Shown here: piece after piece, positions 45,920-55,120 of the stretch
How the letters are laid out: each line of letters begins with the position of its first letter
Position numbering within the stretch: the first letter of the stretch is position 1
Source: UBA2336 sp964419145
GTDB lineage: Bacteria; Bacteroidota; Bacteroidia; Cytophagales; Cyclobacteriaceae
Assembly: GCA_964419145.1 (NCBI GenBank)
Contig: CAYQOM010000001.1
Location: forward strand, 806,001 to 870,000
Length of the DNA: 64,000 nt
Direction of reading: 5' to 3'
Program-made: the position numbers and the translations under genes
Notes under the pieces: model-generated
Told to the model about the DNA's origin: nothing
The model's input: only the letters and a program-made list of their open reading frames with translations
Database searches by the model: none

Positions 45920-45922
45920 GCC

Positions 45923-47797
45923 ATGCGACCAGAACTTTTCATTCAAGTGTTTGTGGGGATTCCGTTGCTGGGATTTCTGCTGAGTTTAATCATTTCGCGA
46001 AGCCGGGAGATGTTTATTTCGCGACTTGCATTTGGCACCATTGGCGTTAACCTGTTGGCGGTGATGATCTTCACCGGATATTGGTTGATGGAAGGACAGC
46101 CTACACTCAACCTTCGCGATTTCTCCATTTTTAAAACGCAGGGATATGAATTCTTTGTCGATTTCTGTTTTGATAAGATAACGGCTGTGTATTTGTTGGT
46201 AGGATCGATACTCTCTTTTTTGGTTACATTGTACAGTCGGTATTATATGCACCGCGAAGAAGGATATAAGCGGTTTTTCAATACACTGTTGTTCTTCTAT
46301 CTCGGGTACAACCTGGTGATTATTGCAGGCAATTTTGAAACGATGTTTATCGGATGGGAGATGTTGGGAATATCTTCTTTTTTGCTCATTGCATTTTATC
46401 GCGACCGATACCTGCCTGTAAAAAATGCGGTTAAGGTTTTTTCTATTTATCGTGTAGCGGATGTAGGTTTTCTACTCACCATGTGGATGAGTCATCACTT
46501 ATGGCATGAGAATATCACGTTTGTTAAGTTAAACGATGCGGCATTTGTCAATGAACACCTGGCATCTCATTCGGCAATCGGAGTATTCATTTCTTTGATG
46601 ATTCTGATTTCAGCCGCTGCCAAATCTGCACAACTTCCGTTCTCATCGTGGCTACCACGTGCGATGGAAGGGCCTACACCCTCCAGCGCCATTTTTTATG
46701 GATCACTTTCTGTGCACATCGGTGTGTTTTTGTTGCTGCGCACCTTTCCGTTTTGGGAGCACCAATTTTCTATTCGCATTTTAATTGGTGTGCTTGGCCT
46801 GGTTACCAGTTTGGTGGCCACCGGCATTGCACGTGTTCAGTCTACCGTTAAAAGTCAGATCGCGTATTCCTCCATCGCCCAGATTGGTTTAATTTTTATT
46901 GAAGTGGCAGCGGGTTTTGAAAACCTGGCGCTTTTTCATTTTGCAGGAAATGCTTTTTTGCGAACCTATCAACTACTGGTTTCGCCTTCAGTAGTAAGTT
47001 ATCTGATTCGCGAGCAGTTTTATCATTTTGTACCGCGTGAACACACCGTGGAGGATTCTTTACCAAAGCGAATCGAATATTCCATTTACATGTTGTGCCT
47101 CAAAGAGTGGAATCTTGACTCTTTCATGTACCGGTATTTATGGAATCCCATGAAGGCAGCTGGAAATGCATTGGGTTTTTTCTCCGTGAAGCATGTTGTT
47201 GTATTCTTTCTCGTGGTTACACTGTTGGGGTTAGGTGTTCACGCCATTGCACCTGCATTGCCTGATGAGTTTGTCAAATCACTTCCGTTTGCATTTGCTT
47301 TGCTGGCGGTAACCATGGTATTGAAATCCTTCACAGAGCGAAAGAATGTGTTGGCAAGCTGGATGTTGATAATTGCCAATCATTGTTTGATTGCACTGGC
47401 CGTTTCATTCAATGAGCTTTTTGGGCTGGATCATATTGTGATTTACCTGAGCGGTGTAATTGCATTTGGCATTCTTGGGTACCTGGGCTTACTCCGGTTG
47501 AAGATGCTGGAGGGCGATATTGACCTTGATCGGTTTCATGGTTATGTATATGCGCATCCGAAAATCACCTTTACCTTTTTATTAAGCTGCCTGGGTATTG
47601 CGGGCTTTCCGATATCACCAACCTTTCTGGGTGAAGATTTAATATTCACGCACATTCATGCATATCAGTATGGTCTTGCCTTTTTGGTGGCGCTGAGTTT
47701 TATCCTAAATGGATTAGCGCTTATTCGGATTTATGCCCGTGTTTTTCTCGGACCACATGTTAAGTCCATGTATGAGATGGCCTATCGGTCATCCTAA
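45923..47797 (+). CDS. dabB: DabB-type proton-conducting membrane subunit (NuoL-like)
   Basis: A 624-residue polytopic membrane protein of the NADH-quinone oxidoreductase subunit 5 family, with about 14-16 helices. The proton-channel core GWEMLGISSFLLIAFYRDRY and AAAKSAQLPFSSWLPRAMEG (Lys retained) is followed by GPTPSSAIFYGSLSVHIGVF, where DabB proteins differ from true NuoL. No other complex I gene is near. Directly downstream of dabA, it supplies the cation gradient for vectorial CO2 hydration. Confidence 0.92.
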   Translation: MRPELFIQVFVGIPLLGFLLSLIISRSREMFISRLAFGTIGVNLLAVMIFTGYWLMEGQPTLNLRDFSIFKTQGYEFFVDFCFDKITAVYLLVGSILSFLVTLYSRYYMHREEGYKRFFNTLLFFYLGYNLVIIAGNFETMFIGWEMLGISSFLLIAFYRDRYLPVKNAVKVFSIYRVADVGFLLTMWMSHHLWHENITFVKLNDAAFVNEHLASHSAIGVFISLMILISAAAKSAQLPFSSWLPRAMEGPTPSSAIFYGSLSVHIGVFLLLRTFPFWEHQFSIRILIGVLGLVTSLVATGIARVQSTVKSQIAYSSIAQIGLIFIEVAAGFENLALFHFAGNAFLRTYQLLVSPSVVSYLIREQFYHFVPREHTVEDSLPKRIEYSIYMLCLKEWNLDSFMYRYLWNPMKAAGNALGFFSVKHVVVFFLVVTLLGLGVHAIAPALPDEFVKSLPFAFALLAVTMVLKSFTERKNVLASWMLIIANHCLIALAVSFNELFGLDHIVIYLSGVIAFGILGYLGLLRLKMLEGDIDLDRFHGYVYAHPKITFTFLLSCLGIAGFPISPTFLGEDLIFTHIHAYQYGLAFLVALSFILNGLALIRIYARVFLGPHVKSMYEMAYRSS

Positions 47798-47926
47798 TCA
47801 ATTCTTAAATTAGTGAGCAGGAAAGAAATCAAACATAAAAGTGAGGGTTGTGCCTGAATTGTACCTTTTATAAAAGCAGTCAAATCATCATTACAATCGT
47901 GTGAAGTAAGTTTTCAACACGCTTTG

Positions 47927-47958
47927 TTGATTTTTCTGTTAAAAATCATAGACCTTTG
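47927..47958 (+). promoter_or_regulatory. Promoter-like element before small secreted protein B
   Basis: TTG (47927-47929), 21-base spacer, GACCTTTG (47951-47958), homologous to the element before paralogue A, with the -7 boxes exactly 4990 bases apart. A 178-base intergenic stretch after dabB precedes the gene. Confidence 0.55.
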
Positions 47959-47975
47959 TATGCTCAAATGCGTAT

Positions 47976-48329
47976 ATGACCCTACGTAAAGCCATTTTTC
48001 TGATCCGCTTACTACTCATTGTAATCTGTATTCAGTTTACAGCACCAGCTGTAATGGCTGTTCCATTAGCATCCGGAGGGCATACTCAGGGTAATTTCGT
48101 TCCCGTTAAAAAAGCCGGGAAGCCCTTAACCGCCTCTTCACTCTTTGAGAAAACGGAAACAGAAGGCGAGGGAGAAAGACTTAAATTTGATGCGGTTGAA
48201 ATCGAGGATTTCTCCATTTCCTGTCATTTTCGCTCTCAAACTTTCAAATCGCTATGCGCTATTGGCCCGATTATTCTTTACGGGCATCCGCAGCCGCTCT
48301 TCAGGCTGCATTGTGTTTTTCTGATTTGA
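47976..48329 (+). CDS. Small secreted protein B, paralogue of A, head of the second RND operon
   Basis: A 117-residue paralogue of the protein at 42986-43339, colinear with it without any insertion or deletion. It has the signal peptide MTLRKAIFLIRLLLIVICIQ, a variable middle, and the same conserved half: EIEDFSISCHFR, ILYGH and the terminal PLFRLHCVFLI. The adjacent downstream operon here encodes an RND efflux system rather than DabAB. Between its stop and the adaptor gene (138 bases) lie two perfect hairpins (48343-48361, 48368-48384). Function is unknown; it may be a periplasmic sensor or metal-binding protein, or a translated leader. Confidence 0.75.
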   Translation: MTLRKAIFLIRLLLIVICIQFTAPAVMAVPLASGGHTQGNFVPVKKAGKPLTASSLFEKTETEGEGERLKFDAVEIEDFSISCHFRSQTFKSLCAIGPIILYGHPQPLFRLHCVFLI

Positions 48330-48342
48330 TTTCTCGATAACC

Positions 48343-48384
48343 GTGTTCCTGAACGGAACACCACACCGTGTAGATTCTCTACAC
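48343..48384 (+). promoter_or_regulatory. Tandem hairpins in the leader of the second RND operon
   Basis: Hairpin 1: GTGTTCC, loop TGAAC, GGAACAC (48343-48361). Hairpin 2: GTGTAGA, loop TTC, TCTACAC (48368-48384). Both stems are perfect 7 bp. No U-tract follows either, so they are not ordinary terminators. An alternative pairing of ACAC (48363-48366) with GTGT (48368-48371) would disrupt hairpin 2. Confidence 0.5.
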
Positions 48385-48467
48385 TTATGAACATGGCATG
48401 GATATGCCTAAGGCTATTTCTGTGCTGAGATATCAATTTAACAACCAATCAATTTTAAATCTTACAA

Positions 48468-49553
48468 ATGAAGAGAATTTGGATTCTCGTATTGACAGCC
48501 TCATTGTTTTGGATGAGCTGTCAACACCACGATCACATGGAACATGAAGCTCCGGTATTCACGGTGACTAAATCCGTTAGGAAGGACACGGTGATATTAA
48601 AAGAATATGTATGTCAGATACGGGCCATTCAGCACATTGAATTGCGGGCACTTGAAAGAGGATACCTGCAACGAATTTATGTGGATGAAGGGCAGACGGT
48701 AAAGGAAGGCCAGTTGTTGTTTCAAATTATGCCAGTGATCTACCAGGCAGAAATGAAAAAGGCATTGGCAGAAGTTTCCTTTGCAGAAATTGAGTATGTA
48801 AACACCAAGACACTAGCCGATAGCAATATTGTTTCTCAAAACGAACTTGCGTTGTCAAAAGCAATGCTGGATAAAGCTCGCGCAGAATTAGCACTGGCAC
48901 AGGCACATTTAGGGTTTACAGAAATTCGTGCACCGTTTAATGGTATTGTCGGGCGCTTTAATGACGTAAGGCTGGGGAGTCTTGTTGAGGAGGGAGAATT
49001 ACTCACAACGCTTTCCGATAACAGCAACATGTGGGTTTACTTTAACGTGCCTGAAGCCGAATACCTGGAGTATGCTTCGCGTCCTAAATCCGAAAAGCCG
49101 TTGCAGGTAAAGCTACAGCTGGCCAACAATGCGATATTTCACGAAGAAGGTGTTGTTGAAACGATTGAAGCGGATTTCAATAACGAAACCGGGAACATTG
49201 CATTCCGGGCCACCTTTAAAAATCCCACTGGACTTTTGCGAAATGGAGAGACCGGAAATATTCTGATGCCGGTTTACCTGAACGATGCATTGATCATTCC
49301 TCAAAAAGCTACGTTTGAAATACTTGACAAGAAATTTGTCTTCGTTGCAGATGCAGATAGCGTTGTGCGTTCACGTGAAATTCAAATTAGTGCTGAGATG
49401 TCTCATCTCTATACAGTTGCAGGAGGATTACAGGAGACGGATAGAATTCTTGTGGAAGGTTTACGAAGAGTAAAGAATGGACAGAAAATCAAATATGATT
49501 TTGTAGAGCTTCAGAAAATAATGAAAGAGTTACATCAGCTTCATGCTGAGTAG
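48468..49553 (+). CDS. RND efflux adaptor lipoprotein, system 2
   Basis: A 361-residue membrane fusion protein. A lipobox FWMSC places the lipidated cysteine at C18. The mature N-terminus is His-rich (QHHDHMEHEA), which could bind metal. Lipoyl half-motifs (DEGQTVKEGQLLFQI and IRAPFNGIVGRFNDVRLGS) flank an alpha-hairpin, followed by beta-barrel and MP domains. It is followed by an HAE-1 pump and a lipoprotein channel. General efflux family; the His cluster alone does not prove metal transport. Confidence 0.92.
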   Translation: MKRIWILVLTASLFWMSCQHHDHMEHEAPVFTVTKSVRKDTVILKEYVCQIRAIQHIELRALERGYLQRIYVDEGQTVKEGQLLFQIMPVIYQAEMKKALAEVSFAEIEYVNTKTLADSNIVSQNELALSKAMLDKARAELALAQAHLGFTEIRAPFNGIVGRFNDVRLGSLVEEGELLTTLSDNSNMWVYFNVPEAEYLEYASRPKSEKPLQVKLQLANNAIFHEEGVVETIEADFNNETGNIAFRATFKNPTGLLRNGETGNILMPVYLNDALIIPQKATFEILDKKFVFVADADSVVRSREIQISAEMSHLYTVAGGLQETDRILVEGLRRVKNGQKIKYDFVELQKIMKELHQLHAE

Positions 49554-49578
49554 TAAGAACCGTTAAAAAGAGATAGCC

Positions 49579-52500
49579 ATGTTTAGTAAATTTATTCAAA
49601 GGCCGGTTCTTGCCATTTCTATTTCAATTGCCATTGTATTTCTGGGAATTTTGGCAATTAATACAAGACCGATTTCACAATTTCCGGATATTGCTCCGCC
49701 CCGTGTAAACATTTTTATTGCCTACCCTGGGTCAAGTGCGCAAGTATTGGTTGAGTCAACGCTAATTCCACTGGAACGTGCCATCAATGGTGTACAGGGT
49801 ATGCAATACATAACTTCCGATGCCACCAGTGCCGGAGAAGCTACTGTTCAAATTGTTTTCGAACCAGGTACAGATCCGAACGCAGCGGTAGTGAATGTGA
49901 AAACTCGTGTTGATGCCATTATGAACAACCTTCCACCGCTGGTGCAACGTGAAGGTATCATCATTACACCAATTCAACCCAGCATGTTAATGTATGTGAA
50001 TTTGTATAGTACTGATAAAAATGCAGATGAAAAGTTTCTGTATAACTATGCCAACGTTAACATCATCCCTGAGTTGCAGCGCATTAGTGGTATGGGGCGG
50101 GCTCAGATTTTGGGTAGTCGCACATTTGCCATGCGCATATGGCTAAAGCCCGATAGAATGAGAGCCTACAATGTCTCTACAGAAGAGGTAATGGAGGCCG
50201 TGCAGGAGCAGAGCATTATTGGAAGACCGGGTAGATTGGGCCAAGCCTCAGGTAAAACACCTCAGTCATTAGAGTTTACACTTACCTATAAAGGCAGGTT
50301 TAATAAGCCGGAAGAGTACGAAAATATTATTGTTCGGGCTAACCCGGAAGGAGAGTTGTTAAAACTAAAAGATATTGCCGAGGTAGAATTGGGCAGTGAG
50401 TTTTTTGATATCTATTCCAATAAAGATGGTTACCCATCTGCATCTATTGTACTCAAACAAAACTTTGGAACAAATGCCAGCAGCGTAATAGCACGAACAA
50501 AAGAAAAGCTGGAAGAGTTAAAAAAGGATTTTCCTCCGGGAATGGATTACGAAATCAACTATGATGTTTCAAAGTTTGTAAACGCATCGATTGATAAAGT
50601 TATGCATACACTTGCCGAAGCATTTGTACTGGTGGCTTTGGTTGTTTTTATTTTTCTGGGCGACTGGCGATCAACTTTGATCCCCATCATTGCTGTGCCT
50701 GTTTCGTTGGTTGGCGCTTTTGTTTTTATGCAAATGTTTGGACTAACGATTAACCTCATTACCCTGTTTGCCCTGGTGTTGGCAATTGGTATTGTGGTGG
50801 ATGATGCGATCGTAGTAGTTGAAGCGGTTCATGCAAAAATGGAGGAGGAAGATTTAACTCCCTTTAGTGCGGTAAAGAAAGTGTTGGGTGAAATAAGCGG
50901 AGCGGTAATAGCCATTACATTAATCATGACGGCTGTATTTGTGCCCATTGCTTTTATGACCGGACCCGTTGGTGTTTTTTACAGGCAGTTTTCCATAACC
51001 ATGGCCAGCGCCATTATCTTATCCGGTATCGTGGCACTAACGCTTACGCCTGTACTCTGTGCCATGATTTTAAAAAGCAATCACGGAAGACGCAGGCGCA
51101 GAACACCCATCACAATGTTTATCGATTGGTTTAACCGAAAATTCGATCAGGGTACAGGTATCTACATACGGGTTCTGAAACTAATTGTGAATCGGAGGCT
51201 AGTTACATTTGGATTGTTGGCTGCTTTTGCACTGGGAATATTTGGTGTTAATCAAACATTGCCATCTGGCTTTATTCCTAACGAAGATCAGGGACAGATC
51301 TATGCCATCATCCAAACCCCTCCGGGTAGTACACTCGAACGCACCAACGATGTTTCCAGGCAATTACAAGAAATAGCTGAAGAGATTGAAGATATACAAT
51401 CGGTAACGTCATTGGCTGGATATGAGATTCTTACCGAAGGCAGAGGCTCTAATGCAGGTACGTGTTTAATAAATTTAAAAGATTGGGATCACAGAAAACA
51501 CTCTGTTAAAGAGATTATCGAAGAACTTGAAGAAAAGACGCACAACTTGGGCGCGGTGGTTGAGTATTTTGAACCTCCGGCTGTACCTGGTTATGGTTCA
51601 TCCGATGGGTTTTCGCTTCGCCTGTTAGACAAAAACAGTACGGTGGATTATCAGGAATTCGACCGGGTTAATATTGCGTTTATGGAAGCCTTGCACAAGC
51701 GCAAGGAACTTACAGGCCTTTTTACTTTTTATGCAGCCAACTACCCTCAATATGAGTTGGTGATTGACAATGAAAAGGCAATGCAAAAAGGAGTATCCAT
51801 TGGTACTGCAATGGAAAACCTGAATATTTTGATTGGTAGTACATATGAACAAGGCTTTACACGATTCAACACCTTCTTTAAAGTGTACACACAATCAGGT
51901 CCGGAATACCGAAGATTGCCTTCCGATATTTTAAACCTGTTTGTTAAAAATAATCGTGATGAAATGGTGCCTTATTCCTCGTTTGTTGAGCTTAGAAAAA
52001 CACAAGGCCCCAACGAAATTACACGCTTTAACCTGTACACCTCATCGGCTATTCGTGGGGTACCGGCCAGTGGATTTACCACAGGTGATGCGATTGATGC
52101 CATCAAAGAAGTGGCCACGCAAACTTTGCCAAATGGGTACGACATTGCCTGGGAAGGACTCTCATATGATGAAGCACACCGCGGCAATGAGGCGCTCTAC
52201 ATCTTCATTGTCGTTTTGATTTTTGTATACCTCGTGTTGGCCTCGCAATACGAAAGCTTCATCATCCCGCTGGCGGTGGTCTTCTCGCTTCCTGCCGGAG
52301 TTTTTGGTTCATTCTTGTTACTTAAACTGATGGGGTTAGCCAATGACATCTATGCACAAATCGGGTTGATCATGCTGGTTGGACTACTCGGGAAGAACGC
52401 TGTGTTGATTGTTGAATTTGCTGTTCAAAAGCATCATCAAGGAGCAACCGTTTTAGCTGCTGCCATTGAAGGTGCAAAGGTACGCTTCCGCCCCATTTTG

Positions 52501-52824
52501 ATGACTTCATTTGCGTTCATTGCCGGTCTTATTCCTTTGGTACGCGCAACAGGAGCCGGTGCCGTGGGCAATCGAACAATAGGTTCATCAGCTCTTGGAG
52601 GCATGTTGTTAGGTACATTTTTCGGGGTTGTTATTGTACCCGGGCTGTATTACGTTTTTGGAAAATTGGCAGAAGGCAGAAGATTAATTCAAGATGAGGA
52701 TGAAAATCCGCTTACTGAGGATTTAGTAGAAAACAGATCGCGTGCTTCTTTGATAAAACGAATTCAAAATCTTGGGGTGCTATTAAAGGCAGCTAACAGA
52801 AAAAGAAACAAAAATGAAGAATAG
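49579..52824 (+). CDS. RND efflux pump, HAE-1 family, system 2
   Basis: A 1081-residue AcrB-like proton-driven pump. It opens with MFSKFIQRPVLAISISIAIV, and helix 4 carries AIGIVVDDAIVVVEAV with the proton-relay aspartates. GFIPNEDQGQIYAIIQTPPG marks the second periplasmic half. The C-terminal tail after the last helix is about 60 residues long and highly charged, longer than in system 1 (1020 residues). The gene overlaps the downstream channel gene by 11 bases. This pump is closer in motif style to MexF/AcrB drug pumps than to CusA-type metal pumps. Confidence 0.95.
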   Translation: MFSKFIQRPVLAISISIAIVFLGILAINTRPISQFPDIAPPRVNIFIAYPGSSAQVLVESTLIPLERAINGVQGMQYITSDATSAGEATVQIVFEPGTDPNAAVVNVKTRVDAIMNNLPPLVQREGIIITPIQPSMLMYVNLYSTDKNADEKFLYNYANVNIIPELQRISGMGRAQILGSRTFAMRIWLKPDRMRAYNVSTEEVMEAVQEQSIIGRPGRLGQASGKTPQSLEFTLTYKGRFNKPEEYENIIVRANPEGELLKLKDIAEVELGSEFFDIYSNKDGYPSASIVLKQNFGTNASSVIARTKEKLEELKKDFPPGMDYEINYDVSKFVNASIDKVMHTLAEAFVLVALVVFIFLGDWRSTLIPIIAVPVSLVGAFVFMQMFGLTINLITLFALVLAIGIVVDDAIVVVEAVHAKMEEEDLTPFSAVKKVLGEISGAVIAITLIMTAVFVPIAFMTGPVGVFYRQFSITMASAIILSGIVALTLTPVLCAMILKSNHGRRRRRTPITMFIDWFNRKFDQGTGIYIRVLKLIVNRRLVTFGLLAAFALGIFGVNQTLPSGFIPNEDQGQIYAIIQTPPGSTLERTNDVSRQLQEIAEEIEDIQSVTSLAGYEILTEGRGSNAGTCLINLKDWDHRKHSVKEIIEELEEKTHNLGAVVEYFEPPAVPGYGSSDGFSLRLLDKNSTVDYQEFDRVNIAFMEALHKRKELTGLFTFYAANYPQYELVIDNEKAMQKGVSIGTAMENLNILIGSTYEQGFTRFNTFFKVYTQSGPEYRRLPSDILNLFVKNNRDEMVPYSSFVELRKTQGPNEITRFNLYTSSAIRGVPASGFTTGDAIDAIKEVATQTLPNGYDIAWEGLSYDEAHRGNEALYIFIVVLIFVYLVLASQYESFIIPLAVVFSLPAGVFGSFLLLKLMGLANDIYAQIGLIMLVGLLGKNAVLIVEFAVQKHHQGATVLAAAIEGAKVRFRPILMTSFAFIAGLIPLVRATGAGAVGNRTIGSSALGGMLLGTFFGVVIVPGLYYVFGKLAEGRRLIQDEDENPLTEDLVENRSRASLIKRIQNLGVLLKAANRKRNKNEE

Positions 52825-54247
52825 AGTTGTATACAACATTGGAATAATTATTCTGATGCTCGTTTCGGTTGTGCGATGTAAAGCTCCCGAACAAAATTTT
52901 CGTAAGGTAAACACATCTGTTCCTAATAGTTATGCAGGTGTTGTGTTGGATACGGTTAACGCGGTTAACCTGAATTGGAGGGTGTATTTTGATGATGCCA
53001 ACCTGATTGCCTTGATTGATACGGCACTTAAAAATAATCAAGAACTCAACATACTGTTGCAGGAAATTGAAATCAGTAAAAATGAAGTGAAGGCACGCAA
53101 AGGTGAATACCTTCCTTTTGTTCATCTGCAAACAGAAACCGGCCTTGAAAAAGAGGGCCGGTTCACCCGGCATGGTGCGGTTGATGAGGCGCTTGAAATT
53201 GCACCAGGAACTCCTTTCCCTGAGCCCCTTCAACAATACGGCTTCGGACTGTCTGCTTCATGGGAAGTAGATATTTGGAGGAAACTGCGCAATGCAAAAA
53301 AGGCTGCTTTAAACCGATACCTGGGCAGTGTAGAAGGTAGAAATTTTATGGTTACCAACCTGGTTGCGGAAATTGCAAAGCTGTACTATGAACTGATGGC
53401 ACTGGATAATTTACTCGACATTATCCAGCAAAATATTGCCATCCAGACGAATGCATTACGAATCGTTCTACAGCAGAAAGATGCGGCCAAGCAAACGCAA
53501 CTAGCTGTTAATAGGTTTGAGGCACAGTTACTGAATACCAAAAACCTTCAATATGAAATTCAACAGCGTATTATTGAAACAGAAAATCAGATTCATTTTC
53601 TGACAGGATCTTTTCCGAACGAAATTCTCAGAAATTCGAATCAGTTTCTTACGCTGCAGGTTGATTCTATACCGGCTGGTATTCCATCGCAATTGTTGGT
53701 AAATCGTCCGGATATTCGACAGGCTGAAATGGAACTTTCGGCTGCACAATTAGATGTACAGGTAGCCCGGGCGAATTTTTATCCTTCACTAAGTATTGAG
53801 GCGGGAATAGGTCAGGGAGCATTTAAGCCTTCTTATTTGTTAAAGCCTGAATCCATGTTGTATAATCTGGCCGGGGGATTGACTGCGCCATTGATAAACC
53901 GAAATGCCATTCGTGCCACCTACAACACAGCCAATGCCAGGCAGATGCAAGAAATTTATCAATACGAGCGTACCGTATTAACAGCATATCTGGAAGTAAT
54001 GAATGAGTTGTCACGACTTCAGAATTACAGCAATAGTTTCGATACCAAAGCCAGGGAGGTAGAAATTCTCACGCAATCGATCATGATTTCCAACAATCTT
54101 TTTATGTCAGCCCGGGCCGACTATCTGGAAATATTATTAACGCAACGGGAAGCACTTGAATCAAAGATGGAACTCATTGAAATAAAGAAGAAGCAAATTT
54201 CTGCCCGGATTGGAATTTACAAAGCACTCGGAGGTGGATGGAGGTAG
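52814..54247 (+). CDS. Outer-membrane efflux lipoprotein (NodT-like TolC family), system 2
   Basis: A 477-residue outer-membrane channel component. The signal sequence ends at a lipobox-like VVRC, so it is probably lipidated at C22, as in NodT/OprM-type channels. Two OEP repeats are visible, with QYGFGLSASWEVDIWRKLRN and NRPDIRQAEMELSAAQLDVQ as characteristic segments. It overlaps the pump gene by 11 bases, so translation is coupled. Its stop is one base from the stop of the convergent TspO-like gene. Confidence 0.92.
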   Translation: MKNRVVYNIGIIILMLVSVVRCKAPEQNFRKVNTSVPNSYAGVVLDTVNAVNLNWRVYFDDANLIALIDTALKNNQELNILLQEIEISKNEVKARKGEYLPFVHLQTETGLEKEGRFTRHGAVDEALEIAPGTPFPEPLQQYGFGLSASWEVDIWRKLRNAKKAALNRYLGSVEGRNFMVTNLVAEIAKLYYELMALDNLLDIIQQNIAIQTNALRIVLQQKDAAKQTQLAVNRFEAQLLNTKNLQYEIQQRIIETENQIHFLTGSFPNEILRNSNQFLTLQVDSIPAGIPSQLLVNRPDIRQAEMELSAAQLDVQVARANFYPSLSIEAGIGQGAFKPSYLLKPESMLYNLAGGLTAPLINRNAIRATYNTANARQMQEIYQYERTVLTAYLEVMNELSRLQNYSNSFDTKAREVEILTQSIMISNNLFMSARADYLEILLTQREALESKMELIEIKKKQISARIGIYKALGGGWR

Positions 54248-54248
54248 T

Positions 54249-55016
54249 TTAGTGGGTCTTGAATTTTGTTAACCCAGTATAAAAAAATAACAGACCACAG
54301 GTAACTGCCAGTATTAAGGAGGTGGATGAAATCCATTCAAAGTTTCCACCGGACCATCGTAACCAGATACCCGCCAATGCCCAGGTAACTACTGCGGCAA
54401 AGGCGGGTTTCTTATACGTTAATGTAATGTAAACGGCAAGTAAAAAAGCAACCGCCATCATGATCACCGTCCAGGTTTCGGGTGCAAGCATGTACGATGA
54501 TAATTTCAGGGAAACAAGTGCGGTTGCTATGTTGGCAATGGTGGCTACACAAATCCACGCAAAGTAAGTTGTGAGCGGTAGTGAAACAAAGAAACGATTT
54601 GAGCGCGTGTTCAGGTTTGCTTGTTGAAGTTTGAGAAAGGCTAGTGTAAGCGTAACCAAAAAGGCAAGCATAATAATTACAGACACCCACACATAAAGAA
54701 AATGCCAGGCTAAAATCCAGGAAATATTGAAAACAGAAGAAAGGATAAAATAAGGTGATAGCTGCCTATAGATTTCCTGTGTGCGCGTGTCGCGTAGGCG
54801 AATCCATTGCCACAAAACAAACGCCAACAGCAACAGGTAGATCACGCTCCAGATGGAGAAAGTAATACCTGCCGGGGTAAACAGACTTGGGTACAGGGCA
54901 GAAACTTCTCCGGTGTTTAAGCCATTGATGGGGAGAATGTTGGCTAGTGCATTTACTGTAAGCACCGCAATAAGTGCCAACGAGTGAATGAGCGCATTGA
55001 TAGCGGGATTTTTCAT
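54249..55016 (-). CDS. TspO/MBR-like tryptophan-rich membrane protein
   Basis: A 255-residue membrane protein with about 8 helices. The FTPAGITFSIWSVIYLLLL segment is the TspO/MBR signature (pro-gly before a Trp-containing helix), and several further Trp residues lie in helices (WILAWHFLYVW, FAWICV). It is longer than classical five-helix TspO (about 160 residues), so it belongs to the extended class whose ligand is unknown. Monocistronic, convergent with the RND operon. Confidence 0.78.
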   Translation of the reverse strand: MKNPAINALIHSLALIAVLTVNALANILPINGLNTGEVSALYPSLFTPAGITFSIWSVIYLLLLAFVLWQWIRLRDTRTQEIYRQLSPYFILSSVFNISWILAWHFLYVWVSVIIMLAFLVTLTLAFLKLQQANLNTRSNRFFVSLPLTTYFAWICVATIANIATALVSLKLSSYMLAPETWTVIMMAVAFLLAVYITLTYKKPAFAAVVTWALAGIWLRWSGGNFEWISSTSLILAVTCGLLFFYTGLTKFKTH

Positions 55017-55120
55017 ACCTCTTAAACATTGCGTTAAGTAGCTTGGTTTTCCACTTATCAGAAATCGGTTGAAAAAGCCAATGATTTAGTCATAAACTTG
55101 TTATATAAACCTCAAAATTT

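Noticed and set aside
42936..54247. Mobile element or genomic island carrying dabAB and the RND operon
   Set aside because: No integrase, transposase, tRNA-associated att site or terminal inverted repeats are visible, and base composition looks like the neighbours.
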